Origin: Mycobacterium malmoense
GTDB lineage: Bacteria; Actinomycetota; Actinomycetes; Mycobacteriales; Mycobacteriaceae
DNA length: 64,000 nucleotides
NCBI RefSeq assembly: GCF_019645855.1
Contig: NZ_CP080999.1
Coordinates: forward strand, 930,001-994,000
Direction of reading: 5' to 3'
Below the pieces are notes generated by a model. The model had not been told where the DNA came from, searched no databases, and saw nothing but the letters and a program-made list of their open reading frames with translations. Below are positions 49,985 through 57,955 of the stretch, piece by piece. Within the stretch, counting starts at the first letter, position 1. Each line of letters begins with the position of its first letter. Both the position numbers and the translations under genes were made by a program.

Positions 49985-50165
49985 AATCAGTCAGGGTTTC
50001 TGCTTACACAACTGAATGCAGACCTCCCAGCACCAGTGAGCGGCTGGCATCTATTGAGATGGGCCAGCTCATCCACGCCCGGACGGAGGCCGGGCCCCGC
50101 CTCAAACATTGGGGCGGGAACGGGCTGGGACCAGACCTCCGCCTAGAAAAGAGGAAACGCCACCC

Positions 50166-50540
50166 ATGGCTCGACTAGTCGGCGTCGATCTGCCGCGCGA
50201 TAAGCGGATGGAGATCGCCCTGACCTACATCTACGGCGTCGGCCGTACCCGCTCCAACGAAATCCTGGCGGCCACCGGCATCGACCGCGACCTGCGCACC
50301 CGGGATCTCACCGACGACCAGCTGACCCACCTGCGTGACTACATCGAAGCCAACCTAAAGGTGGAGGGTGACCTGCGCCGCGAGGTGCAGGCCGACATTC
50401 GTCGCAAGATCGAGATCGGCTGCTACCAGGGGCTGCGGCACCGCCGCGGCCTGCCGGTGCGCGGCCAGCGGACCAAGACCAACGCGCGGACCCGCAAGGG
50501 CCCCAAGCGCACCATCGCAGGCAAGAAGAAGGCCAGGTAG
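50166..50540 (+). CDS. rpsM: 30S ribosomal protein uS13 (S13)
   Basis: 124 residues from ATG 50166 ([20 protein letters not shown]). uS13 sits in the 30S head and contacts P-site tRNA through its basic C-terminal tail ([13 protein letters not shown]). The signature [20 protein letters not shown] is complete. First of rpsM-rpsK-rpsD-rpoA-rplQ; rpsK starts five bases after its stop. Confidence 0.98.
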
Positions 50541-50545
50541 TACAG

Positions 50546-50965
50546 ATGCCACCAGCGAAAAAGGGGCAGGCAGGCTCCGCCAAGAAGGGACAGAAGACCC
50601 GCCGTCGGGAAAAGAAGAACGTCCCGCACGGTGCCGCGCACATCAAGAGCACGTTCAACAACACGATCGTGACGATCACCGACCCGCAGGGCAACGTCAT
50701 CGCCTGGGCGTCGTCGGGCCACGTCGGCTTCAAGGGCTCGCGGAAATCCACCCCGTTCGCCGCTCAGCTGGCCGCCGAGAACGCCGCGCGCAAAGCGCAG
50801 GAGCACGGCGTGAAGAAGGTCGACGTGTTCGTGAAGGGCCCGGGCTCGGGCCGGGAGACCGCGATCCGGTCGTTGCAGGCCGCGGGCCTGGAGGTCGGTG
50901 CGATCTCCGATGTCACTCCGCAGCCACACAACGGTTGCCGTCCGCCCAAGCGCAGAAGGGTCTAG
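50546..50965 (+). CDS. rpsK: 30S ribosomal protein uS11 (S11)
   Basis: 139 residues. uS11 forms part of the 30S platform near the mRNA exit. The first ~25 residues are basic and lie before the conserved HIKSTFNNTIVTITDPQGNV. Other marks are PFAAQLAAENAARKAQEHG and the C-terminal VTPQPHNGCRPPKRRRV. The stop is 11 bases before the rpsD ATG. Confidence 0.98.
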   Translation: MPPAKKGQAGSAKKGQKTRRREKKNVPHGAAHIKSTFNNTIVTITDPQGNVIAWASSGHVGFKGSRKSTPFAAQLAAENAARKAQEHGVKKVDVFVKGPGSGRETAIRSLQAAGLEVGAISDVTPQPHNGCRPPKRRRV

Positions 50966-50976
50966 GAGGAGAATTC

Positions 50977-51582
50977 ATGGCTCGTTACACCGGACCCATT
51001 ACCCGCAAATCGCGCCGGCTGCGCACCGACCTCGTCGGCGGCGACCAGGCCTTCGAGAAGCGTCCCTACCCGCCCGGCCAGCACGGCCGCGCGCGGATCA
51101 AGGAGAGCGAGTACCTGCTGCAGCTGCAGGAGAAGCAGAAGGCCCGCTTCACCTACGGCGTGATGGAAAAGCAGTTCCGCCGCTACTACGAAGAGGCCGT
51201 GCGTCAGCCCGGCAAGACGGGTGAGGAGCTGCTTCGAATCCTGGAGAGCCGGCTGGACAACGTCGTCTACCGCGCCGGGCTGGCGCGGACCCGCCGGATG
51301 GCCCGGCAGCTGGTCAGCCACGGGCACTTCACCGTCAACGGCGTGCACGTCAACGTCCCCAGCTACCGGGTATCGCAGTACGACATCGTCGACGTGCGGG
51401 ACTCCTCGCTCAACACGGTCCCGTTCCAGATCGCGCGGGAGACGGCGGGGGACCGCCCGATTCCGAGCTGGTTGCAGGTCGTGGGGGAGCGCCAACGCAT
51501 CCTGATCCACCAGTTGCCGGAGCGCGTGCAGATCGACGTGCCGCTCGCCGAGCAGCTGATCGTCGAGTACTACTCGAAGTAA
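50977..51582 (+). CDS. rpsD: 30S ribosomal protein uS4 (S4)
   Basis: 201 residues from ATG 50977, after a TAGGAGGAGA ribosome binding site; the frame is open far upstream inside rpsM and rpsK but this start is certain from the N terminus MARYTGPITRKSRRL. uS4 nucleates 16S rRNA folding. The S4 RNA-binding domain is at about 92-155 (LESRLDNVVYRAGLARTRRM, LVSHGHFTVNGVHVNVPS). In E. coli it is the alpha-operon repressor; whether that holds here is unknown. No Cys-rich zinc knuckle is present. Confidence 0.97.
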   Translation: MARYTGPITRKSRRLRTDLVGGDQAFEKRPYPPGQHGRARIKESEYLLQLQEKQKARFTYGVMEKQFRRYYEEAVRQPGKTGEELLRILESRLDNVVYRAGLARTRRMARQLVSHGHFTVNGVHVNVPSYRVSQYDIVDVRDSSLNTVPFQIARETAGDRPIPSWLQVVGERQRILIHQLPERVQIDVPLAEQLIVEYYSK

Positions 51583-51629
51583 AGGCGCAGACTTCCGCCG
51601 CTGCATCCGCACCGGCGGGAAACCTTGCG

Positions 51630-51671
51630 GCGATCGCAAGCGCGGCGAAGCCGGGCGAAGCGGGTCGACGC
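51630..51671 (+). repeat. 42-bp interspersed repeat, copy B (rpsD-rpoA gap)
   Basis: Matches copy A at 30375-30416 in 39 of 42 positions (starts GCGATCGCAAGCGCGG, contains GGGTCGACGC at the end). It lies in the 142-base gap between rpsD and rpoA, 95 bases upstream of the rpoA ATG, and is non-coding here. Confidence 0.85.
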
Positions 51672-51724
51672 GAGAACCAAACGGCATCAAATAGCGGGTG
51701 CCGAGAAGGAGAAGAAGAAACACC

Positions 51725-52768
51725 ATGCTGATCTCTCAGCGACCCACACTGGCCGAGGAAGTCCTCACCGACAACCGGTCCCAGTTCGTCATCGAACCGC
51801 TTGAGCCGGGATTCGGCTACACGCTGGGCAATTCGCTGCGTCGCACGCTGCTGTCGTCGATTCCCGGCGCCGCCGTCACCAGCATTCGCATCGATGGTGT
51901 GCTGCACGAGTTCACCACCGTGCCCGGGGTCAAGGAAGACGTCACCGACATCATCCTGAACCTCAAGGGCCTGGTCGTGTCCTCGGAGGAGGACGAGCCG
52001 GTCACCATGTACCTGCGCAAGCAGGGCCCGGGCGAGGTCACCGCGGGTGACATCGTGCCGCCCGCCGGTGTGACCGTGCACAACCCCGGCATGCACATCG
52101 CGACGCTGAACGACAAGGGCAAGCTCGAGGTCGAGCTGGTCGTCGAGCGTGGCCGCGGCTATGTGCCGGCGGTGCAGAACCGGGCCTCGGGTGCCGAAAT
52201 CGGCCGCATCCCAGTCGATTCCATCTACTCCCCGGTGCTCAAGGTGACCTACAAGGTGGACGCCACCCGTGTCGAGCAGCGTACCGACTTCGACAAGCTG
52301 ATCCTGGACGTGGAGACCAAGAGTTCGATCACCCCCCGCGACTCGCTGGCGTCGGCGGGCAAGACGCTGGTCGAATTGTTCGGCCTGGCACGCGAACTCA
52401 ACGTCGAGGCCGAGGGCATCGAGATCGGGCCGTCGCCGGCCGAGGCCGACCACATCGCGTCTTTCGCGCTGCCGATCGACGACCTGGACCTGACCGTGCG
52501 GTCCTACAACTGCCTCAAGCGCGAGGGTGTGCACACCGTCGGCGAGTTGGTGAGCCGCACCGAGTCCGACCTGCTCGACATCCGCAACTTCGGCCAGAAG
52601 TCCATCGACGAGGTGAAGGTCAAGCTGCACCAGCTGGGCCTGTCGCTCAAGGACAGCCCGCCCACCTTCGACCCGTCGGAGGTCGCGGGCTACGACGTCG
52701 CCACCGGCACCTGGTCCACCGAGGGCGCCTACGACGACCAGGACTACGCCGAAACCGAACAGCTCTAA
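51725..52768 (+). CDS. rpoA: DNA-directed RNA polymerase subunit alpha
   Basis: 347 residues from ATG 51725 (MLISQRPTLAEEVLTDN), preceded by GAGAAGGAGAAG; the M. tuberculosis protein is also 347. The N-terminal domain (1-~225) drives dimerisation and assembly (EPGFGYTLGNSLRRTLLSSI). The C-terminal domain (~250-310) binds DNA and activators (LTVRSYNCLKREGVHTVGEL, LLDIRNFGQKSIDEVK). A Asp/Glu-rich tail follows. rplQ begins 85 bases later. Confidence 0.98.
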   Translation: MLISQRPTLAEEVLTDNRSQFVIEPLEPGFGYTLGNSLRRTLLSSIPGAAVTSIRIDGVLHEFTTVPGVKEDVTDIILNLKGLVVSSEEDEPVTMYLRKQGPGEVTAGDIVPPAGVTVHNPGMHIATLNDKGKLEVELVVERGRGYVPAVQNRASGAEIGRIPVDSIYSPVLKVTYKVDATRVEQRTDFDKLILDVETKSSITPRDSLASAGKTLVELFGLARELNVEAEGIEIGPSPAEADHIASFALPIDDLDLTVRSYNCLKREGVHTVGELVSRTESDLLDIRNFGQKSIDEVKVKLHQLGLSLKDSPPTFDPSEVAGYDVATGTWSTEGAYDDQDYAETEQL

Positions 52769-52853
52769 CGGCCGTCCGGTGACGAGGCGGGCGTTAGGCC
52801 CGCTGAGGAGCCAGACAATGGGACTCAGCAGAATCTAGACAGGAGCGTCAGCA

Positions 52854-53432
52854 ATGCCCAAGCCCACCAAGGGCCCTCGCCTCGGCGGGTCGTCTTCGCA
52901 CCAGAAGGCCCTGCTGGCCAACCTGGCCACGTCGCTGTTCGAGCACGGCCGGATCAAGACGACCGAACCCAAGGCCCGTGCGCTGCGGCCCTACGCGGAA
53001 AAGCTGATCACGCATGCCAAAAAGGGCACGCTGCACAACCGGCGAGAGGTGCTCAAGAAGATCCGCGACAAGGACGTGGTGCACGCCTTGTTCGCCGAGA
53101 TCGGGCCGTTTTTCGCCGACCGAAACGGCGGCTACACCCGCATCATCAAGGTCGAGGCGCGCAAGGGCGACAACGCTCCGATGGCCGTGATCGAGCTGGT
53201 ACGGGAGAAGACGGTGACGTCCGAGGCCGACCGGGCGCGGCGGGTGAAGGCGTCGAAGGCGGCTGCGGCGCCGCAGGCGGCCGTCGAGCCCGAAGAGGCG
53301 GCCGGACCCACGGCAGCGGAGGTTACGGCCGAAGCCGACGAGCCCGAAGCCGAGCCCGAAGAGGCCAAGGCGGCCGCTGAGGAGGCCGAGGAGGCCCCGG
53401 CCGACGAGCCAGATGAGGCCACCGACAGTTGA
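52854..53432 (+). CDS. rplQ: 50S ribosomal protein bL17 (L17) with acidic tail
   Basis: 192 residues. The core (1-~120) is standard bL17: MPKPTKGPRLGGSSSHQKAL, LANLATSLFEHGRIKTTEPK and the conserved GGYTRIIKVEARKGDNAPMA. The last ~65 residues are an Ala/Glu-rich acidic extension, absent from the ~127-residue E. coli protein. bL17 lies near the tunnel exit. Its last 20 bases overlap the truA start. Confidence 0.96.
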   Translation: MPKPTKGPRLGGSSSHQKALLANLATSLFEHGRIKTTEPKARALRPYAEKLITHAKKGTLHNRREVLKKIRDKDVVHALFAEIGPFFADRNGGYTRIIKVEARKGDNAPMAVIELVREKTVTSEADRARRVKASKAAAAPQAAVEPEEAAGPTAAEVTAEADEPEAEPEEAKAAAEEAEEAPADEPDEATDS

Positions 53433-54273
53433 CGAGGCCGTCCGTCTGCGGCTCGACATCGCCTACGACGGAACGGAATTCGCGGGCTGGGCGGATCAAG
53501 CCGGGCAGCGTACCGTCGCCGGCGTCCTCGACGAGGCGCTGACGACGGTTTTCCGCACGCCGGTGCGGCTGCGCGCGGCCGGGCGCACCGACGCAGGCGT
53601 GCATGCCAGCGGGCAGGTGGCTCACCTCGACGTGCCGGTCGACGCGTTGCCGAACGCCTATCCGCGGTCGCCGCGCGCCGGCCAAGCGGAGTTCCTGCCG
53701 CTGGTGCGCCGCCTCGGTCGGTTCCTGCCCGCCGATGTCCGGGTGCTCGGCATCGCCCGCGCCCCAGCGGGTTTCGACGCGCGGTTCTCGGCGCTGCGCC
53801 GCCATTACGTCTACCGGCTGTCGACGGCGCCCTACGGTGTGGAGCCGCAGCGGGCGCGCTACGTCACTGCCTGGCCGCGCGCACTGGACCTGGACGCGAT
53901 GCGCGCCGCATCGCGAGATCTGCTGGGACTGCATGACTTTGCGGCGTTCTGCCGTCGTCGGGCTGGCGCCACCACCATCCGCGACCTGCAGCGGTTGGAC
54001 TGGTCGCGGGACGACGACTTGATCACCGCGCACGTCACCGCCGACGCGTTCTGCTGGTCGATGGTGCGGTCGCTGATCGGGGCGCTGCTGGCCGTCGGCG
54101 AACGCCGCCGCCCGGCGTCCTGGTGCCGCGAATTGCTCACCGCCACAAGCCGATCCAGCGATTTCGCCGCCGCCCCGGCGCGCGGGTTGACGCTGACCGG
54201 TGTCGATTACCCGCCCGACGATCAGCTGGCCGCGCGGACCCTGATCACCCGGGGTCTGCGCTCGCGGGGCTAG
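53413..54273 (+). CDS. truA: tRNA pseudouridine synthase A
   Basis: 286 residues from ATG 53413, overlapping rplQ by 20 bases. TruA makes pseudouridine at positions 38-40 of tRNA. The catalytic Asp60 is in LRAAGRTDAGVHASGQ. Other marks are IAYDGTEFAGW and FCWSMVRSLIGALLAVGE. Positional counterpart of Rv3455c. It is the last gene of the alpha block and converges on the cutinase gene with 24 bases between them. Confidence 0.95.
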   Translation: MRPPTVDEAVRLRLDIAYDGTEFAGWADQAGQRTVAGVLDEALTTVFRTPVRLRAAGRTDAGVHASGQVAHLDVPVDALPNAYPRSPRAGQAEFLPLVRRLGRFLPADVRVLGIARAPAGFDARFSALRRHYVYRLSTAPYGVEPQRARYVTAWPRALDLDAMRAASRDLLGLHDFAAFCRRRAGATTIRDLQRLDWSRDDDLITAHVTADAFCWSMVRSLIGALLAVGERRRPASWCRELLTATSRSSDFAAAPARGLTLTGVDYPPDDQLAARTLITRGLRSRG

Positions 54274-54297
54274 ATCCTGCCCGCGACGACGCGGCGG

Positions 54298-55152
54298 TCA
54301 GACCAGACCGGGTTGGGGGGACGGCGAGCTCGGCGAAGGCGCCGGTCCGTGTATCGACGGGCCGGACCCCGGTGCCCCGGGCGCCTGCGGCAGCTGTGGG
54401 ACGTACATTTGCGGGGGCCCATACCCGGGCACCTGCTGGCCGGTCCCGGCCAGCAGCTTGGACGCAACGAAAGCCGCCGCCTGGGTGGTGTACACGGGGA
54501 CGTAGCCCTCGGTGTGCCCGCTCCACTCGTTGCCCGGACCCGCGTGGCAGATCGGGTCGTTGGGGTTGCACAGATCGATCGCCTTGGATCCCAGCATCGC
54601 GCTCGCGGTCGGCAGCGAGCCGCCGGCCCGGTCGGCCACGTCGCCGAAGGTGACCACCGCCGCGATGTTGTTGGCGTACTCCGGCGGCAGCGAACTGCCC
54701 CAGTCGATGCCGCCGATGGGAACGCCGGCCACGATGTCCATCACGGACGCGCCCTGCGAGTAGCCGCCCAGCACGATCTTGGTGTTCGGGCACTTCTGCA
54801 CCGTCTGCTTGACACGATTGATCGTGTCGTTGGCGCCGTCACCGCCGTGCAGCTGCAGCTTGCTGGCGGCGTAGTTCACCCCGTAGGTGTCGATGCTCAT
54901 GCCGCCGGTCTGTTGGCGCAGCGAGTCGACGAAGGCGTCGCCCACCCGGCCGAGGCCGGGCGGCTCGTTGGTGCCGCGCGCGAAGATGACCTCGGCGTCG
55001 GGGCAGTTGTCGGCGGACGCGACCGGTGTCGCGAGGGGGGTGCAGAGCAGGCCGGTCGCGGTGACCAGTGCCGAAGCGCCCAGGCCGACCCAGCGGCCCG
55101 TTGATGACCGCGCGCTGCCCGCCCGAGGGCCCCGTATGCGGTGAGACTTCAC
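54298..55152 (-). CDS. Secreted cutinase-family serine esterase
   Basis: 284 residues with an N-terminal signal region (residues ~21-47, ending PVASADN, cut near 47). Mature catalytic triad: Ser132 in GGYSQGASV, Asp199 in NPNDPICHAG, His213 in WSGHTEGY. Two conserved Cys pairs (Cys50/Cys121, Cys195/Cys202) fit the cutinase disulfides. Mycobacterial members hydrolyse lipids and esters outside the cell. The C terminus is Pro/Ser-rich and low complexity. M. tuberculosis has two cutinase genes here (cut3, cut4; memory); only one is present in this window. It is divergent from eccB4. Confidence 0.9.
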   Translation of the reverse strand: MKSHRIRGPRAGSARSSTGRWVGLGASALVTATGLLCTPLATPVASADNCPDAEVIFARGTNEPPGLGRVGDAFVDSLRQQTGGMSIDTYGVNYAASKLQLHGGDGANDTINRVKQTVQKCPNTKIVLGGYSQGASVMDIVAGVPIGGIDWGSSLPPEYANNIAAVVTFGDVADRAGGSLPTASAMLGSKAIDLCNPNDPICHAGPGNEWSGHTEGYVPVYTTQAAAFVASKLLAGTGQQVPGYGPPQMYVPQLPQAPGAPGSGPSIHGPAPSPSSPSPQPGLV

Positions 55153-55279
55153 GCCGAAATTTTACCCGCATTCGGGCGCAGCGAAACTTCCGCTTGCCTG
55201 TGGATGGACCGCCACAGCGATGTTGACCTGCGGCTTAACGTGAGGGCGAAGACGGATTCGATAAGTTTTCGGGGGAATT

Positions 55280-56674
55280 TTGGACCGATCACCGCCGCAC
55301 CGGCCGACGACCCGATTGCAAATCGGTGGTTACCGGTTTTTGCTGCGTCGCCTCGAGTGCGCGTTGCTGGGCAGGGATGTCGGCGCGGTCAACGAACCCC
55401 TGCGCGCGCAGTCGGCGTCGCTCACAATCGGGTGCGTGCTGGCGGCCGTCGCCATCGCCGGATGCGCGGTTCTGGGTTTGCTGCGGCCGCGCGCGGACCT
55501 CGATCGGGCACGGATAGTGATGGGCCGGGAATCCGGGGCGCTGTATGTGCGGGTGGGCGACACCTGGCATCCGGTGCTGAACTTGGCCTCGGCGCGGCTG
55601 ATCATCGCGACGGCCGCCGACCCGCAGCCGGTGCGTGAGTCCGATCTGAGCCGCACCAAACACGGCCCGCTGCTGGGTATTCCGGGTGCGCCGCAGTTTC
55701 TCGGCAAGCCGCTGTCGGCGGGCGAATCGGCCTGGACGACCTGCGATACCGACGGCGCCGCCGCAACGACGGTCGTCGTCGGGCCCACCGGGGGGCCGTC
55801 GGTCCGTCGCCTGGCTTCCGAGCAGGCCATCCTGGTCACGCCCGCCCCGGGTTCGCCGGCCTACCTGCTCTACAACGGGCAGCGGGCCGTCGTGGACCTT
55901 GCCGACGCCGCGGTCCTGCGGGCACTGCGGCTGGAAGGCCACGCGCCACGCGTCGTCTCGCAGTCGTTGCTGAACGCCGTGCCCGAGGCGCCGCCGATCG
56001 GCACCCCACGGATTCGCGGCGCGGGCGGCAAGGCGGCCGGGCTGCCCGGGTTCCCGGTCGGCAGTGTGCTGCGCATCACACGTGGCGACGGTGACGAGTA
56101 TTACGTCGTCCTGGCCGCCGGGGTCCAGCGCATCGGCCGGGTGGCCGCGGACCTGCTTCGGTTCGCCGACTCGCAGGGGACCGCAAACGCCGTCACGGTG
56201 GCGCCCGACGCGCTCCGCACCGCCGCGATCGTGAACACGCTGCCGGTGGCGAGTTTCCCCGACCGGGCGCCGACGCTGCTGGACGGCGAAAGCGCCGTGT
56301 GCGTCACGTGGAAGCCCGCGCCATCCGGGCGCTTCGACACCGCGTTGCTGGCGGGGAGCGGCCTGCCGGTGCCGGCCGGCCAGGCGCCGGTGACCCTGTC
56401 CCAGGCCGATGGCGACGGCCCCGCGCTGGACGCGGTCGGCCTGCCGCCCGGCCGCAGCGCCTACGTGTGGGGCAACGGCCGGATCGGCACGCGATACCTC
56501 GTCACCGACACCGGGGTGCGGTTCGCGGTCCACGATGACGACGCGGCGCACGACCTCGGCCTTCCGGCGCCGGTCCCGGCGCCCTGGCCGGTGTTGGCGG
56601 CCCTGCCGGCCGGACCGGAACTGAGCAGGCAGACCGCGTCAGTCGCCCGGGACACCGTTGCGGGACCCCCGTAA
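55280..56674 (+). CDS. eccB4: ESX-4 secretion component EccB4
   Basis: 464 residues, starting at TTG 55280 (later codons give weaker starts). EccB is the bitopic, periplasmic protein of the type VII complex. The N-terminal basic RLQIGGYRFLLRRLECALLG precedes a single membrane segment near 47-68 (TIGCVLAAVAIAGCAVLGLL). The periplasmic repeat region has SPQSLLNAVPEAP-like SLLNAVPEAPPIGTPRI and DGDEYYVVLAAGVQRIGRVA. The gene family and order (eccB4, mycP4, eccD4, eccC4) match Rv3450c-Rv3447c. Its stop region overlaps mycP4 by 36 bases on the other strand. Confidence 0.93.
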   Translation: MDRSPPHRPTTRLQIGGYRFLLRRLECALLGRDVGAVNEPLRAQSASLTIGCVLAAVAIAGCAVLGLLRPRADLDRARIVMGRESGALYVRVGDTWHPVLNLASARLIIATAADPQPVRESDLSRTKHGPLLGIPGAPQFLGKPLSAGESAWTTCDTDGAAATTVVVGPTGGPSVRRLASEQAILVTPAPGSPAYLLYNGQRAVVDLADAAVLRALRLEGHAPRVVSQSLLNAVPEAPPIGTPRIRGAGGKAAGLPGFPVGSVLRITRGDGDEYYVVLAAGVQRIGRVAADLLRFADSQGTANAVTVAPDALRTAAIVNTLPVASFPDRAPTLLDGESAVCVTWKPAPSGRFDTALLAGSGLPVPAGQAPVTLSQADGDGPALDAVGLPPGRSAYVWGNGRIGTRYLVTDTGVRFAVHDDDAAHDLGLPAPVPAPWPVLAALPAGPELSRQTASVARDTVAGPP

Positions 56675-57955
56675 CCGGCCCCCGGCCGCACCGGCCGCCA
56701 GGGCCGCCACCAGCGCGACAAGGCAAGCGCCCGCGCCGCGCAATGCGATGGTTCGGGCGCGAGAATTCGGCGGCTCGGGTGGGGGTGGTGTGCCGATCGG
56801 CACGGGCGCCGGTGCCGGTTTGGCGGTGGTGCCACCGGCCGGAGCGGGGTCGGTACTGACCGCGGCCAGCGCGTCGATGGTGCCGTTGCCGACGAGCGGA
56901 TCCCAGCCGGCGGGTGGGTGATGGGCGGTGGACTCGATGCGCCGCATCACCTGGCGTGCGGTCAACGCCGGGAAGCGGGCCCGGATCAGCGCGGCCAGCC
57001 CGCTGACCACCGGTGCGGCGTAGCTGGTGCCCGATACCGGTTGCGAACCGAGCGACGTCACGGCCTCGCCGGTGGCGGCGACGTCCACCCACGGCCCGGC
57101 GAGGGTGAACGCCGACGGCGTCCCTTCGGCGTTCACCGAGCCGACGGTCAGCACGTAGTCGTCGTACCAGGCCGGGCTGACCGCGACCGTGACGGTCGCC
57201 CAGGTTGCGTCGGACCGCTGAGGCGGACACTGCGCCGTGCCGCCGGTATTGCCCGCCGCCGCCACGACGACGGCATTCTTGACGTCGACCGCGTAGGCCA
57301 GCGCGGCGCCCAGTGCGCGGTCGTCGGGGGCCGACGCAACCGGAACGCAGGCAACCGACGAAATGTTGATCACCGATGCGCCGAGATCGGCGGCCGTGCG
57401 GACGGCTTTCGCCATGGTGTCGACGTCACCGACCCCGGCGTGGGACCGCTCGCCGGCGGGGGCGAACTTCGCGCTGGACTGGCGGATGCTGATCAGCGTG
57501 GCCTCGGGCGCCACCCCGCCGAAGCCGTCGGCCCTGGAATCCGGTGCGGCGGAGATGATTCCGGCCACCAGGGTGCCATGCGCGTCGCAATCCTGGGTGC
57601 CGTCGCCGACGGACACATAGTCACCTCCGGGCACCACATCGGGCAGTCGGCGGTGCCGCGAGACGCCGGTGTCGATGACCGCGACCCGTTGTCCCGCACC
57701 GCGGCTGAGTTGCCACACCCGCGGCAGGTCGATCAGGTCCGGGAGCCCGTCGCGGCGTGGTCCCGGGTCCGCCGTCATCGTCGCGCAAACCTCCCGTTGC
57801 ACGGTCGGCCACGGCGGCGCCGGCAAGGCCGGCTTCGGTAGCCACCTGTCGTCGATCTGCGGCGGCGAAACCGCGTGTGCCGGCGGCGTTCCCGGCTGGC
57901 ACAGCGCGGTAAGCACCGACACCGCCAGCAGGCGCGCGACGCGTGCCGCGCTCAC
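56639..57955 (-). CDS. mycP4: Mycosin-4, ESX-4 membrane-anchored subtilase
   Basis: 438 residues from GTG 57955, which overlaps the eccD4 stop (GTGA) and begins with a signal peptide (MSAARVARLLAVSVLTALC, cut near AHA28). An ATG at 57967 adds four residues. The subtilisin triad is Asp95 (AVIDTGVS), His126 (DAHGTLVAG) and Ser311 (SGTSYAAPVV), with oxyanion Asn236 (AAGNTGG). A C-terminal membrane helix (ACLVALVAALAAGAAGG) anchors it. Mycosins act as ESX-associated proteases outside the membrane. Confidence 0.93.
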   Translation of the reverse strand: MSAARVARLLAVSVLTALCQPGTPPAHAVSPPQIDDRWLPKPALPAPPWPTVQREVCATMTADPGPRRDGLPDLIDLPRVWQLSRGAGQRVAVIDTGVSRHRRLPDVVPGGDYVSVGDGTQDCDAHGTLVAGIISAAPDSRADGFGGVAPEATLISIRQSSAKFAPAGERSHAGVGDVDTMAKAVRTAADLGASVINISSVACVPVASAPDDRALGAALAYAVDVKNAVVVAAAGNTGGTAQCPPQRSDATWATVTVAVSPAWYDDYVLTVGSVNAEGTPSAFTLAGPWVDVAATGEAVTSLGSQPVSGTSYAAPVVSGLAALIRARFPALTARQVMRRIESTAHHPPAGWDPLVGNGTIDALAAVSTDPAPAGGTTAKPAPAPVPIGTPPPPEPPNSRARTIALRGAGACLVALVAALAAGAAGGRLRGSRNGVPGD

